Notes: a model not told the origin generated them from the sequence alone. Counted from the first letter of the stretch, positions 55,573-64,000 are shown. The stretch is 64,000 bases of DNA from Fundidesulfovibrio soli (GCF_022808695.1 NZ_JAKZKW010000009.1:1-64000), one strand, 5' to 3'. Numbers and translations: made by a program.

Positions 55573-55695
55573 TTAAGGCCGTATCAATTTAACAACAAAT
55601 AGAATTGGCCAAAACAACATGATAATGCCAACAAAATCACGCCACAAAGCTGCAGTTAACAATCGAAGTTCCTGATATGACAACTCAACTTCCAT
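55573..55695 (-). CDS. Micro-membrane protein 2 of the AT-rich island
   Basis: 40 aa. MEVELSYQELRLLTAALWRD followed by one membrane helix (FVGIIMLFWPILFVV) and KLIRP. AGGG lies five bases before the ATG, and the start is only 6 bp after the stop of frame 1, so the two are translated together. WRD before the helix echoes the W[RK] of frames 1 and 3. Confidence 0.6.
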   Translation of the reverse strand: MEVELSYQELRLLTAALWRDFVGIIMLFWPILFVVKLIRP

Positions 55696-55701
55696 TGCAC
55701 C

Positions 55702-55851
55702 CTACCAAAGGATGAAAATGAGCGAGAACACAGCCGCCGCTTTGAGAAGCAGATACAAAGCAACACGCCACATGGGCCAGCCGAACCAAAAATACCATCC
55801 TTCCGGAAGCGAATAAGCCCCAAAATACGATCCGTAGGGGATTCCTCTCAC
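55702..55851 (-). CDS. Micro-membrane protein 1 of the AT-rich island
   Basis: 49 aa. GTG start with GGAGG at six bases. The N-terminal half is aromatic and glycine-rich (GIPYGSYFGAYSLPEGWYFW), then FGWPMWRVALYLLLKAA and a membrane helix AVFSLIFILW that ends the protein. First of the four tandem frames and about 70 bp downstream of a promoter-like sequence. The overlapping longer frames on either strand have no ribosome-binding site and an unnatural composition. Confidence 0.62.
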   Translation of the reverse strand: MRGIPYGSYFGAYSLPEGWYFWFGWPMWRVALYLLLKAAAVFSLIFILW

Positions 55852-55919
55852 AGTACACCTCCAAGAGAGCGCGGAGAGGTTCCAACTCCGCTCGACAAAA
55901 CTTCATGCTAACTGAATAC

Positions 55920-55948
55920 ATGCTAATCTATTTTCAGAAACAGCTCAA
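55920..55948 (-). promoter_or_regulatory. Putative promoter of the micro-membrane operon
   Basis: On the minus strand TTGAGC, a 17-bp spacer and TAGCAT, in AT-rich DNA. The transcript would start about 55912, some 60 bases before the first small frame. No operator motif seen. Confidence 0.55.
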
Positions 55949-56007
55949 GAATATTTTGCACCCGCCTCTCTCCGGCCTAAAGCAATGCCATCCCCTCCCA
56001 CGTTGCA

Positions 56008-56037
56008 CAAAAAAGCGGGAGCCAACCGGCTCCCGCT
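56008..56037 (-). terminator. Intrinsic terminator of the 56082-56579 gene
   Basis: AGCGGGAGCC and GGCTCCCGCT pair around a 4-base loop, followed on the minus strand by TTTTTTG. About 45 bp after the stop. Confidence 0.9.
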
Positions 56038-56081
56038 GCATCCATTCTCATCTTCACCCGGGCCTTGGCCCGGCAACCGCG

Positions 56082-56579
56082 CTAGTGCACGGTCTTCTCG
56101 CCCGCGGGCGTATCCGCCGCCGAGGACTCCATCAGCCGCGTCCTGTAGGCGGCCACCTGCTCCAGCTTGTTCCACTCGGTGAACATCTCCAGCCAGGTGT
56201 CGAAGTCCACGTTGTGCTCGTCCAGGTAGTTCTCGTGGCCCTTGAGCCACAGACCGAACATGTGCAGTTCGATGCGGAAGTCCTTGGAGTCGATGGTCTT
56301 GGTCACAACGCCGGGGCCGTAGCGCTCGCCGTCGTAGAGGCGGCAGACGAACGCGCCCACGTTCTGGCAGGAGGACTCGTAGGTCAGCTCCTGGTTGTTG
56401 GTCTCGTCCAGCAGGGGGGCCAGGTCCGGGTGTTTCTTGCGGCACTCCTCCACCACTTCGGCGGGAACCTCCAGGAAGGTTTTCCCGTCGCGCTCGACGG
56501 TGTAGTAGAATCTGGCCCAGTGCTCGAAGCTGAACACGCGGGAGAGGTCGCAGATGACGTTGTTGCAGGCGTTGGACAT
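56082..56579 (-). CDS. Conserved-looking hypothetical protein
   Basis: 165 aa, soluble, GC-rich again. MSNACNNVICDLSRVFSFEH, an EVPAEVVEECRKKHPDLAPLL helix, YESSCQNVGAFVCRLYDGER and DFRIELHMFGLWLKGHENYL. Several tryptophans and paired cysteines; no family recognised. Good GGAG ribosome-binding site. It is monocistronic with a strong terminator and marks the end of the AT-rich part of the island. Confidence 0.72.
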   Translation of the reverse strand: MSNACNNVICDLSRVFSFEHWARFYYTVERDGKTFLEVPAEVVEECRKKHPDLAPLLDETNNQELTYESSCQNVGAFVCRLYDGERYGPGVVTKTIDSKDFRIELHMFGLWLKGHENYLDEHNVDFDTWLEMFTEWNKLEQVAAYRTRLMESSAADTPAGEKTVH

Positions 56580-56622
56580 GCTCTATCGCTCCTTAACGTG
56601 ATATCGAAGTGGTGTGTGCGCC

Positions 56623-57570
56623 TCAGGCCCGGTGGCAGCGCACAAGATGCCCGGGCGCGGCCTCCCGCATGGGGGGCTCCTGGGCGCAGTCCGGCCCGGC
56701 CAACTGGCACCGGGGGACCAACGGGCAGGCCCCGTCCCCGGCGCGCTCCCGGGCCTCGGGCGCGGCCCCGCGCTCCTGCCTGACGGCCGGGTCCGGCACG
56801 GGGATGGCCGCCAGCAGCATCCGCGTGTAGGGGTGCAGGGGCGCCTCGTACAGCGTCGCCGCGGGAGCCAGCTCCACCAGCCGCCCCGCATACATCACGG
56901 CCACCCGGTCGCTCAAGTGGCTGACCACGGCCAGATCGTGCGAGATGAACAGGTAGGTCAGGCCCAGGCGCTCCTTGAGGTCCTGGAAAATATTGATGAC
57001 CTGGGCCTGGATGGACACGTCCAGGGCGGAGACGGGCTCGTCGCAAACCACCAGCCTGGGGTTCAGGGCCAGGGCCCTTGCGATGGCCGCGCGCTGGCGC
57101 TGGCCGCCGGAGAACTGGTGCGGATAGCGCCCCGCGTGGTCGGGGGAGAGGCCCACCATGTCCAGCAGCTCGGCCACGCGGGCCCGGCGGGAGGCCTTGT
57201 CGCCCACCTTGCGCGCGTCCAGGGCCTCGCCCACGGACTGGGCCACGGTCATGCGCGGGTCCAGGGAGGAGAACGGGTCCTGGAAGACCATCTGGACCAG
57301 CTCCGGCAGGCGGTCCGTCACCCCCTCGGTGCTCCAGAGGTCCATGCCGTCCATGAGCACCTGGCCCGAGGTGGGCGCGTCCAGGCGCACGGCCATGCGC
57401 GCAAGCGTGGACTTGCCGCAGCCCGATTCGCCCACCAGCCCCACGGTCTCGCCGTGGGCCACGGCCAGGTCCACCCCGGCCACGGCGTGCACCGGCACGG
57501 CCCGCGAGAAGGCGCCGCGCCGCACGTAATAGGTCTTGCGCACGTCGCGGAACTCCAGGCAGGCGCTCAT
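56623..57570 (-). CDS. Oligopeptide-type ABC transporter ATP-binding protein
   Basis: 315 aa. OppF/DppF-like ATPase: [15 protein letters not shown] (Walker A), [29 protein letters not shown] (signature), [14 protein letters not shown] (Walker B), then the C-terminal extension with RCQLAGPDC, a cysteine cluster of the OppD/F type. With the next gene it forms an ATPase pair. No permease or binding-protein genes lie next to them in the window. Confidence 0.92.
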   Translation of the reverse strand: MSACLEFRDVRKTYYVRRGAFSRAVPVHAVAGVDLAVAHGETVGLVGESGCGKSTLARMAVRLDAPTSGQVLMDGMDLWSTEGVTDRLPELVQMVFQDPFSSLDPRMTVAQSVGEALDARKVGDKASRRARVAELLDMVGLSPDHAGRYPHQFSGGQRQRAAIARALALNPRLVVCDEPVSALDVSIQAQVINIFQDLKERLGLTYLFISHDLAVVSHLSDRVAVMYAGRLVELAPAATLYEAPLHPYTRMLLAAIPVPDPAVRQERGAAPEARERAGDGACPLVPRCQLAGPDCAQEPPMREAAPGHLVRCHRA

Positions 57571-58544
57571 GCCCGGCCCCCTTCGACGTGCAGCCAGCAG
57601 CGCGCCTCGCGCCCGGGCTCGGGGCGGAACACGGGCGGGATCTCCCGCGAGCAGCGCTCCATCACGAAGGGGCAGCGCGGGTGGAAATGGCAGCCCGAGG
57701 GCAGCGCGGTGAGCGGCGGCACGCTGCCCGCCACCGGGGTCAGGCGCTCGTGGCGCGAGCCCAGCCGGGGCAGGGAGGCCATGAGCCCCTGGGTGTAGGG
57801 ATGCAGCGCCTTGACGAACAGCGCCTCCACGGGGCTGACCTCCACCAGGCGGCCGGCGTACATCACGCCCACGCGGTGGCAGGTCTGGGCCACCACGCCC
57901 AGGTTGTGGGTGATGAAGAGCATGGCCAGCCCGCGCTCGGCGGCCAGCCCGGCGAGCAGCTCCAGGATCTGCTTCTGGATGGTCACGTCCAGGGCGGTGG
58001 TGGGCTCGTCGGCGATGAGCAGGCGGGGGCCGCAGCCCAGGGCCATGGCGATCATCACCCGCTGGCGCATGCCGCCGGAGAGTTCGTGGGGGTAGGCGCG
58101 CAGCACGGCGCGCGGGTCGGGCAGGCCCACCTGGTCCAGCAGCTCCAGGCAGCGGGCCTCGGCCTGCTTCTTGTCCAGGCCCTTGTGCAGCAGCAGGGGC
58201 TCGGCCAGCTGGACGCCCACGCGCATCACGGGGTTGAGCGCGGTCATGGGCTCCTGGAAGATCATGGCGATCTCGGCCCCGCGCAGGGCGCGCAGCTCAT
58301 CCTGGCTCATGGCGGTCAGCTCGCGCCCGGCGAAAAAGGCCCTGCCCCCGGAAATCCTGCCAGGGCGCGGGATCAGCCCCAGGATGCCCAGGGAGAGCAC
58401 GGTCTTGCCGCAGCCCGATTCGCCCACGAGCCCGAAGACCTCGCCGGGGGCGAGGTCGAAGCTCACGCCGTCCACTGCCGGGGCCAGGCCCCTGGCGGTG
58501 TCGAATGCGGCGCTGAAATCCTGAAGGCGCAGAAGCGGGTCCAT
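57567..58544 (-). CDS. Oligopeptide-type ABC transporter ATP-binding protein
   Basis: 325 aa. OppD/DppD-like ATPase: [19 protein letters not shown] (Walker A), [28 protein letters not shown] (signature), [13 protein letters not shown] (Walker B), with the OppD C-terminal extension (CHFHPRCPF). Overlaps the OppF-like gene by 4 bp (ATGA), so the two are made together. Substrate probably peptide or nickel, not decidable here. Confidence 0.92.
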   Translation of the reverse strand: MDPLLRLQDFSAAFDTARGLAPAVDGVSFDLAPGEVFGLVGESGCGKTVLSLGILGLIPRPGRISGGRAFFAGRELTAMSQDELRALRGAEIAMIFQEPMTALNPVMRVGVQLAEPLLLHKGLDKKQAEARCLELLDQVGLPDPRAVLRAYPHELSGGMRQRVMIAMALGCGPRLLIADEPTTALDVTIQKQILELLAGLAAERGLAMLFITHNLGVVAQTCHRVGVMYAGRLVEVSPVEALFVKALHPYTQGLMASLPRLGSRHERLTPVAGSVPPLTALPSGCHFHPRCPFVMERCSREIPPVFRPEPGREARCWLHVEGGRA

Positions 58545-58615
58545 TTTTCCCTTGTGAGCCAGGCGTTCGGCCCGTACACCTACGGCTTTCGTAAAACTTA
58601 GGCAAGGAGCGCGCG

Positions 58616-59944
58616 TTGAGCCTCAACACCGTAGCGATTGTCGGCGGCGGCCTGGCGGGCTGCGAATGCGCCATGGCCCTGGCGCGGGCCGGGGTGAAGG
58701 TCACCCTGTACGAGATGCGCCCCCTGCGGCGCTCCCCGGCGCACACCGGGGACGACCTCGCGGAGCTGGTCTGCTCCAACTCCCTGCGCTCCGACGACCC
58801 TGACGCCGCCATCGGCCTGCTCAAGCGCGAGATGGAGTCCCTGGGCAGCGTGGTCATGCGCGCGGCACGGGCCACGGCCGTTCCCGCGGGCAAGGCCCTG
58901 GCCGTGGACCGCGAGCTTTTCGCCCGCGAGGTGACCCGCCAGGTGGAGGCCGAAGCCAACATCACCCTCGTCCGGCAGGAGGTGGCCTCCCTGGACGACC
59001 CGGCCCTGCAAGGCTTCGACGCCGTGGTCATCGCGGCCGGGCCCCTGGCCAGCGAGAGCCTGGCGGGCAGCCTGGCCCAGGCCGTGGGCGCGCAGAGCCT
59101 CTATTTCTACGACGCCATCGCCCCCATCATTTTCACCCACTCCATCGACTTCAGCAAGGTGTTCTCCGCCTCCCGCTGGGAGGAGGGCGAGGGCGACTAC
59201 CTCAACAGCCCCATGGAGAAGGACGAATACCTGGCCTTCCACCAGGCCCTGCTGGACGGCGAGAAGGTGGTGCCCCGCGAATTCGAGAAGGAGATCCACT
59301 TCGAGGGCTGCATGCCCGTGGAGGCCCTGGCCGAACGCGGTGTGAAGACCCTGGTCTTCGGCCCGCTCAAGCCCGTGGGTCTCACGGACCCGCGCACCGG
59401 CAGGCGGCCCTACGCCGTGGCCCAGCTGCGCCCCGAGAACGCGGAGAAGACCTGCTACAACCTGGTGGGCTTCCAGACCAAGCTCAAATACCCCGAGCAG
59501 GAGCGCATCTTCAGGATGCTGCCTGGGCTCGAAAATGCCGAGTTCGCCCGCCTGGGCTCCATCCACCGCAACACCTACGTGGACGCGCCCAAGGTGCTCA
59601 CGGACGGCCTGGAGCTGGCCGCCCGCCCCGGGGTGTTCCTGGCCGGGCAGATCACCGGCGTGGAGGGCTACCTGGAGAGCGCTGCCTGCGGGCTCTGGCT
59701 GGGCCTGCACCTGGCCCACGGCCTGAGCCTGCCCCCGCGCGAGACGGCGCTGGGCGCCCTGCTGGGGCACCTGCGCACGCCCGTGAAGAAATTCCAGCCC
59801 TCCAACGTGAACTTCGGCCTGAGCCCCGACCTGACCGAGCGCGCCAAGAAGGACAGCCGCAAGGCCCTGTACGCCGCGCGGGCCAGGGCTGCCTGGAAGC
59901 AGTGGATGGAAGGCGGAGAAGAACCGGAAGAGAAGCAGGAATAG
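58616..59944 (+). CDS. trmFO: tRNA (uracil-5-)-methyltransferase TrmFO
   Basis: 442 aa. Folate- and FAD-dependent enzyme making ribothymidine 54 in tRNA. FAD-binding GGGLAGCECAMALARAG, the catalytic-cysteine region ELVCSNSLRSDDPDAAIGLL, and the GCMPVEALAERG block are diagnostic (GidA-related, single-domain). TTG start with AAGGAG seven bases upstream. Divergent from the ABC ATPase pair and followed by hairpins. Confidence 0.95.
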   Translation: MSLNTVAIVGGGLAGCECAMALARAGVKVTLYEMRPLRRSPAHTGDDLAELVCSNSLRSDDPDAAIGLLKREMESLGSVVMRAARATAVPAGKALAVDRELFAREVTRQVEAEANITLVRQEVASLDDPALQGFDAVVIAAGPLASESLAGSLAQAVGAQSLYFYDAIAPIIFTHSIDFSKVFSASRWEEGEGDYLNSPMEKDEYLAFHQALLDGEKVVPREFEKEIHFEGCMPVEALAERGVKTLVFGPLKPVGLTDPRTGRRPYAVAQLRPENAEKTCYNLVGFQTKLKYPEQERIFRMLPGLENAEFARLGSIHRNTYVDAPKVLTDGLELAARPGVFLAGQITGVEGYLESAACGLWLGLHLAHGLSLPPRETALGALLGHLRTPVKKFQPSNVNFGLSPDLTERAKKDSRKALYAARARAAWKQWMEGGEEPEEKQE

Positions 59945-59960
59945 AAGCAGGAAGAAAAGA

Positions 59961-60024
59961 TCGGGGCGCTGCCCCGAACCCCGCCGGGGGGAGGCCCTCC
60001 CCCCGGACCCCGGCGATGGGGTGG
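59961..60024. repeat. Tandem three-base-loop hairpins (family B cluster)
   Basis: TCGGGGC/GCCCCGA around GCT (59961-59977) and CCGGGGGGAG/CTCCCCCCGG around GCC (59984-60006), followed by further GC-rich sequence. Same style as the cluster at 52236-52316. Located after trmFO. Confidence 0.72.
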
Positions 60025-60104
60025 TCCGGGCTGGCAAGCAACCGGGCTGATCCACCGAACCGTCCTGGGGCCATGCGATCACCACCGACAGGAGCCGAAC
60101 AGGC

Positions 60105-60881
60105 TCAGGGATCGACCTCCAGGCCGAAGCGCACGGCCAAGGCCTCATACTCGCCCGAGGCCCGCAGCGCGCGAACGGCTTCATCGAACCGCTGCAGCAG
60201 GGCCTTGGCGCCCGGATACCTCCGCGAGACGATGAGGCCCACCGGCCGCCTCTTGAACTCCTTGACCGTGACGAGCCTGAAATCCCTGCCTTGCGGGTCG
60301 ATGTGCACGGAGTGCAGCAGGACGTCCTGGTCGTCCACCACGCAGTCCAGCCGGCCGGTGCGCAGCATGTCGAGCAGTTGCTCCGTCCTGGGCGCCTGCT
60401 TCACCGCGACGCCCGCCCCTTCCAGGAGTGACGCCTGGACGCTGCCGATCAGGGCTCCGCAGGCCAGTCCCTTCATGTCAGCCAAGGTAAGGCCCCCCGC
60501 CAGAAATTGCCGCAGCTTCGCGTTGTCTTCCCGAACCAGGGCCGCCGATAGGCCATAGAACAACGGTTCGGTGAAGTCGTAGTTTTCAGCGCGGGCGGGG
60601 GTCCGGGCATAGGGGAACGCGGCGAATGCCGCACCGGAAGCCACGCCCGCCTCGGCCCTGGCCCAGGGGAGGAAATCAAAGCGCGGCTCGATGCCCGCCT
60701 TGGCGCACACGGCGGAGACCAACTCCACGACGAAGCCGTGGCCCTGCAAAGCCTCGGAAGTGTAGGGCCGCCACTCCCCGGTGTTGAACACCACGGCCTG
60801 CCCTGCCAGGCATGGGCCGCAGGCCGCCAGCAGGACAACACAGACGCCCAGCGCCACATCGAGCAGACGGCTCGCGGCCAT
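60105..60881 (-). CDS. Periplasmic amino-acid-type solute-binding lipoprotein
   Basis: About 258 aa. Lipoprotein signal ending LLAAC (lipobox). The mature part is a type 2 binding protein of the SBP_bac_3 family: VVFNTGEWRPYTSEALQGHG, FDFLPWARAEAGVASG, YDFTEPLFYGL and RLDCVVDDQDVLLHSV. Such stand-alone proteins may be transporter receptors or signal sensors. The ATG at 60881 has GAGGT five bases upstream; the ATG at 60893 does not. Downstream of pyrF on the minus strand. Confidence 0.85.
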   Translation of the reverse strand: MAASRLLDVALGVCVVLLAACGPCLAGQAVVFNTGEWRPYTSEALQGHGFVVELVSAVCAKAGIEPRFDFLPWARAEAGVASGAAFAAFPYARTPARAENYDFTEPLFYGLSAALVREDNAKLRQFLAGGLTLADMKGLACGALIGSVQASLLEGAGVAVKQAPRTEQLLDMLRTGRLDCVVDDQDVLLHSVHIDPQGRDFRLVTVKEFKRRPVGLIVSRRYPGAKALLQRFDEAVRALRASGEYEALAVRFGLEVDP

Positions 60882-60905
60882 GAAGCACCTCATTGTTGAC
60901 GCGGC

Positions 60906-61625
60906 CTATCCCGCGCTCATGGCCTCCAACGTCTCGCCCACTTCCTCGAGCATCCGCTTCGCGGTCTCCACGGGTGCGTCCGACTGGCTGATGGGCCGCC
61001 CCACCACCAGGTGGTCCGCACCGGCGGCAATGGCCCGCCCCGGGGTCATGACCCGGCGCTGGTCGTCCTTGCCGTGCTGGGCGGGGCGGATGCCCGGGGT
61101 CACGATCAGGAAGTCCGGCCCGTAGGCCTTGCGCAGCAGGGAGGCTTCCCTGGCGGAAGCCACCACCCCGGCGCAGCCCGCGCCCAGGGCGATGCCCGCC
61201 CTGGCCTCCACCAGGCTCTCCACGCTGCCGGGAAAGCCCAGCTCGGCGAGTTCCTCCTGCCCGTAGCTGGTGAGCACGGTGACGCCGAGCACGCCCACGC
61301 CCCCGGCCTCGGCCACGGCCGCCCGGGCCACGCTGGAGACGTGGGCGTGGATGGTGGCCAGGTGCACGCCGCGCAGCGCGGCCTCGCGCATGGCCAGGCC
61401 CGTGGTCTGCGGGATGTCCAGGAACTTGAGGTCGAGCATGAGCTTGTGCCCGCGCTCCAGGATGCGCTCCACCAGGGGGAAGCCTTCGGCCAGGAAGAGC
61501 TGCAGCCCCACCTTGAAGTAGCCCAGGCTGCCCTCCAGCGTGTCCACCCAATGCAGGGCCCTGGCCGCGTCGGGCACGTCGAGCGCGAAAATGATCCTCT
61601 CGCGCAGGGGAATGTCTTTGGTCAT
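60906..61625 (-). CDS. pyrF: Orotidine 5'-phosphate decarboxylase
   Basis: 239 aa from MTKDIPLRERIIFALDVPDA. TIM-barrel enzyme of UMP synthesis; the catalytic stretch MLDLKFLDIPQTTG and TPGIRPAQHGKDDQRRV are typical. The start codon overlaps the stop of the GH57 gene (TAATG), so translation is coupled. A longer frame to 61757 lies inside that gene and is rejected. Confidence 0.95.
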   Translation of the reverse strand: MTKDIPLRERIIFALDVPDAARALHWVDTLEGSLGYFKVGLQLFLAEGFPLVERILERGHKLMLDLKFLDIPQTTGLAMREAALRGVHLATIHAHVSSVARAAVAEAGGVGVLGVTVLTSYGQEELAELGFPGSVESLVEARAGIALGAGCAGVVASAREASLLRKAYGPDFLIVTPGIRPAQHGKDDQRRVMTPGRAIAAGADHLVVGRPISQSDAPVETAKRMLEEVGETLEAMSAG

Positions 61626-63856
61626 TACGCAAATCCGATGAGTTGAGCGAAGGCGCGGCCCGCGCCGGCGTGCAGGGAGCCCTCCCAGAGGACGTTCTGA
61701 ACCGCCCACCAGTTTTCCGGCAGGCCCAGTTCCCTGACGCGCAACGCCATGCGGCACAGCGCCTCCCAGTCGGGAAGGCCGGTGCAGATTTCCTGGAGCG
61801 CGCGCCGCCTCACCCGCTCCATCAGCCCGTCGCGCTCCCAGCCAGAAACGGAGGCCTGGACCAGGAACACCCGCAAAAGTTCGCCCTGTTTCGGCGAAAG
61901 GTCAAGCCCCCACAGGTAGGCCCAGGCAAGCTGCTGCCACATGCCGGCCCAGAGCTGGGCCATGATCAGGGTGGTCTGGGCCTCCTGCAGCTCCGCGACC
62001 AGGTGCGCGCCCTGGCCCATGCGCGCAAGGGCGCACTCCCAGGCGATTTCCGACGCCTTCCCCGCCCAGGCGTTGGCCAGCGCCTGCCGTTTGTTCACCG
62101 GAAGGACAGCCGGCAGGAACTCCTCACATCCGGCGGAGTGCTCCACGCTCACGGCGCACAGCAGCGGATCCTCTCCGTTGACGGGACGCCGCCATTCCCA
62201 GCTGGCTTCGTCCTCACCGCTCTCCAAGGCCCAGGAGATGCGCACCGTGCCGCTGGAGGCGCTCTGCGCCGCCACCTCCACCCCCACGCCCGGCCAGGAG
62301 ACGCAGACGCTGCGCTCAGGCTCGGGGAAGCGCTCCTCCAGGTGCAGGGTCAAGAGCGCCTGTGCCGTAAGGGAGGCCTCGGATTCGCGCCTGGGCGCGA
62401 CCATTGTGCGCCAGATCACCTCGGCGTTGCCGTACTCCGGCAGGTTCGACACCGCCTGGCGCAGGACGGGCAGAAGCTCCGGCTCCATGTCCGGGCCGCC
62501 GGTGCGCCGCGCCAGCTCCATGGAGCGCAGGGCGAAGGTCAGGGCGTTCACGGGCTCGATGCGGGAGACCTCGTCGAAGAACCAGGCGCAGCTGGCCAGG
62601 GAGGCCAGTCCCCACTGCTGCATGGAGAGCAGCCTCCAGGCCGTGGCCTGCTGCGCGGCGGGCAGGCCCTGGCGGAAGTGGCCCTTGGCGAAGGCCTCCT
62701 GGCTTGAGAGCCCGGCCAGCACCTTCCCATAGGCCACCAGGGCTGAGCGCGGGTCCTTGAAGCACTCGGCCCCGCGCAGGAAGTAGTGCGTGTCCGTCGC
62801 GTCCTTCACGCCCTGCAGGGCCCGGCGCAGGGGGCCGCGCCAGCGCTGGTGCCAGCCGGGATGCCCGCCGGTGGTGCAGCCGCAGTCCGAGCGCCAGCGA
62901 TCCACCCCGTGGGCGCAGCTCCAGGCCGAGGGCTCGTGCAGCCGCACCTGCATGGCGGGCGGGTTGGCCTCCAGGTAGGCGGCAAAGTTGGTCAGGGCCA
63001 CTTCGTCGCGGCCCTGGCGGGCCTGATCAAGCACGAAGGCCAGGGCCATATCGCCGAACTTGAAGTGGTGGCCGTAGGTCTCGCCGTCGGTGGCCAGGGC
63101 CAACAGGCCCGGGGAGCAGGCTCCGGAGAGCCGCCGCCAGAAATTCTCGCCGTCCGCCAGCAGGCCCTCGAAGGCCACCGCCTGCGAGAGCGGGCCGTCG
63201 TAAAAGAACACGCTCACCGTGCGGCCGGAGGGCAGCTTCACCAGGTAGGGCTGGCGGATATCCAGGCTGGAGGCGTCCACGGGGCTCCAGACCGGCTCCC
63301 CCAGCGAGGCAACGGCCTGGGCCTGGCCGGGGGCCAGCACGGTGAAGCGCACCCCGTGGCGGGCCAGCGCCTCAAGCGAGGCGGTGTCCACGGCGGTCTC
63401 GGCCAGCCACATGCCCTCGGGAGCGCGGCCGAAGCGGGCCGTGAAGTCGTCCACAGCCCAGGCCACCTCAAGCTCCTTGTCCAGCTCGCTGGCCAGGGGC
63501 AGGATCTGGTGGTGGTAGACCTGGGCCATGGCGTTGCCCTTGCCCAGCCTGCGGATGCTGGCCGCGTCGGCCTCGCGCATGAGCCGCACGGTGTCCGGGT
63601 CGGCCCCGGCCATCCAAGAGAGCAGCGTGGGCCCCGCATTGAAGGACATCCACTCGTAGCAGTTGAGCAGCCCTGTGATGCGCCCTGAGCCGTCCAGCCG
63701 TCTGGCCCGGGCCAGCGGCGCGTAGGATTCGCCTGTGATGCGCTGGTTCCAGTTCAGGCTCGGGGCGGCGCTGCCTTCGGGAAGGATGGCGCCCAGCCAG
63801 GGGTCTTCGCGGGGAGGTTGGTAGAAATGGCCGTGGATGCAGAGATGCTTGCGCAT
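61625..63856 (-). CDS. Glycoside hydrolase family 57 protein with DUF3536
   Basis: 743 aa. N-terminal GH57 barrel: HGHFYQPPREDPW, NCYEWMSFNAGPTLLSWM, GMWLAETAVD with Glu153 as candidate nucleophile, and DGETYGHHFKFGDMAL with Asp257. The C-terminal half matches the DUF3536 extension seen on these enzymes. Likely an alpha-glucan-acting enzyme (amylase or branching type). With glgP it fits storage-polysaccharide turnover. First gene of the GH57-pyrF-binding-protein run. Confidence 0.88.
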   Translation of the reverse strand: MRKHLCIHGHFYQPPREDPWLGAILPEGSAAPSLNWNQRITGESYAPLARARRLDGSGRITGLLNCYEWMSFNAGPTLLSWMAGADPDTVRLMREADAASIRRLGKGNAMAQVYHHQILPLASELDKELEVAWAVDDFTARFGRAPEGMWLAETAVDTASLEALARHGVRFTVLAPGQAQAVASLGEPVWSPVDASSLDIRQPYLVKLPSGRTVSVFFYDGPLSQAVAFEGLLADGENFWRRLSGACSPGLLALATDGETYGHHFKFGDMALAFVLDQARQGRDEVALTNFAAYLEANPPAMQVRLHEPSAWSCAHGVDRWRSDCGCTTGGHPGWHQRWRGPLRRALQGVKDATDTHYFLRGAECFKDPRSALVAYGKVLAGLSSQEAFAKGHFRQGLPAAQQATAWRLLSMQQWGLASLASCAWFFDEVSRIEPVNALTFALRSMELARRTGGPDMEPELLPVLRQAVSNLPEYGNAEVIWRTMVAPRRESEASLTAQALLTLHLEERFPEPERSVCVSWPGVGVEVAAQSASSGTVRISWALESGEDEASWEWRRPVNGEDPLLCAVSVEHSAGCEEFLPAVLPVNKRQALANAWAGKASEIAWECALARMGQGAHLVAELQEAQTTLIMAQLWAGMWQQLAWAYLWGLDLSPKQGELLRVFLVQASVSGWERDGLMERVRRRALQEICTGLPDWEALCRMALRVRELGLPENWWAVQNVLWEGSLHAGAGRAFAQLIGFA

Positions 63857-63892
63857 GGTTGGCCCGGAGGGGGCGGGCGTGGTTGCTCCAGG

Positions 63893-64000
63893 TCAGCTGA
63901 GCCTTCGCCGGGCAGGGTTGCCCATGACCCTGGCCAGCACCATCTCCAGGTGCTCGAAATCCACGGGTTTCGCAAGATAATCGTTCATGCCGGCGGCCAG
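63893..64000 (-). CDS. C-terminal end of a receiver-domain protein (partial)
   Basis: Only the last 35 residues are inside the window. AAGMNDYLAKPVDFEHLEMV is the helix 4/strand 5 region of a response-regulator receiver domain (with the conserved Lys of the KP motif), followed by a short tail. The protein, probably a hybrid kinase or regulator, runs beyond position 64000. Confidence 0.8.
   Translation of the reverse strand: MAAGMNDYLAKPVDFEHLEMVLARVMGNPARRRLS

Noticed and set aside
55685-55921. 78-codon minus-strand frame overlapping micro-protein 1
   Set aside because: It uses a different frame without a ribosome-binding site; the 49-codon frame has GGAGG at ideal spacing.

Overview
The window comes from a GC-rich, flagellated, sulfate-reducing bacterium of the Desulfovibrio group. 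The best evidence is a dissimilatory sulfite reductase cluster, dsrA-dsrB-dsrD-dsrN, at 264-4564 on the minus strand. DsrA and DsrB have the lengths and cysteine positions known from Desulfovibrio. The background is ordinary chromosomal housekeeping and signalling: class II photolyase, L21/L27, argD, prmA, dut, trmFO, pyrF, glgP, a GH57 enzyme, CorA and a CsoR/copper-ATPase pair. There is no tRNA, rRNA, CRISPR array, transposase or integrase.

Layout. 1-263: intergenic hairpin repeats. 264-4564: dsr operon. 4887-13579: mixed genes (CxxC-type metal-chelating protein, SGNH hydrolase-like protein, YajQ, photolyase, small lipoproteins, a CgeB-like glycosyltransferase). 13677-15997: a diverged diadenylate-cyclase-like protein translationally coupled to an M23 peptidase. 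16257-24346: signalling and motility block with a PilZ-like protein, MotAB pair 1, a large hybrid histidine kinase, a response regulator and MotAB pair 2. 24546-27723: L27, L21, ComF, flavodoxin, MBL hydrolase, nitroreductase. 27845-30628: degenerate GGDEF-TPR protein and cupin. 30729-33599: copper export with its CsoR operators. 33725-39219: CbiK, a REC-HD-GYP regulator with an ABC-binding-protein-type sensor kinase, and CorA. 39328-45612: glgP, dut, argD, prmA and a RelE toxin with StbD/Phd-like antitoxin. 45954-53418: a flavodoxin-like reductase, then a surface-glycan cluster (UDP-xylose synthase-like SDR, three GT2 glycosyltransferases, a B12-type radical SAM enzyme, a CDP-tyvelose-epimerase-like SDR). 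53585-56579: accessory island of unknown genes with a strongly AT-rich core. 56623-64000: two oligopeptide-type ABC ATPases, trmFO, a binding-protein lipoprotein, pyrF, GH57 and the edge of a receiver-domain gene.

The most unusual region is the AT-rich core at about 54850-56000. It has no long reading frame that looks real. Read on the minus strand it holds four tandem tiny frames (49, 40, 43 and 44 codons), each with a ribosome-binding site and one predicted membrane helix. Two of them share a GWP[ML]W[RK] motif just before the helix, and a good sigma-70-like promoter lies upstream. This looks like an unannotated operon of micro-membrane proteins.

A second theme is intergenic hairpins: a five-copy family with constant flanks and loop but changing, self-complementary stems; a two-copy family with unrelated long stems around the same 9-base loop; and clusters of perfect stems with three-base loops. 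A third theme is degenerate nucleotide-signalling enzymes: a DAC-like domain with RFN in place of RHR, and a GGDEF domain reading GEDVF.

All family assignments are from reading the protein sequences by eye; no database search was run.
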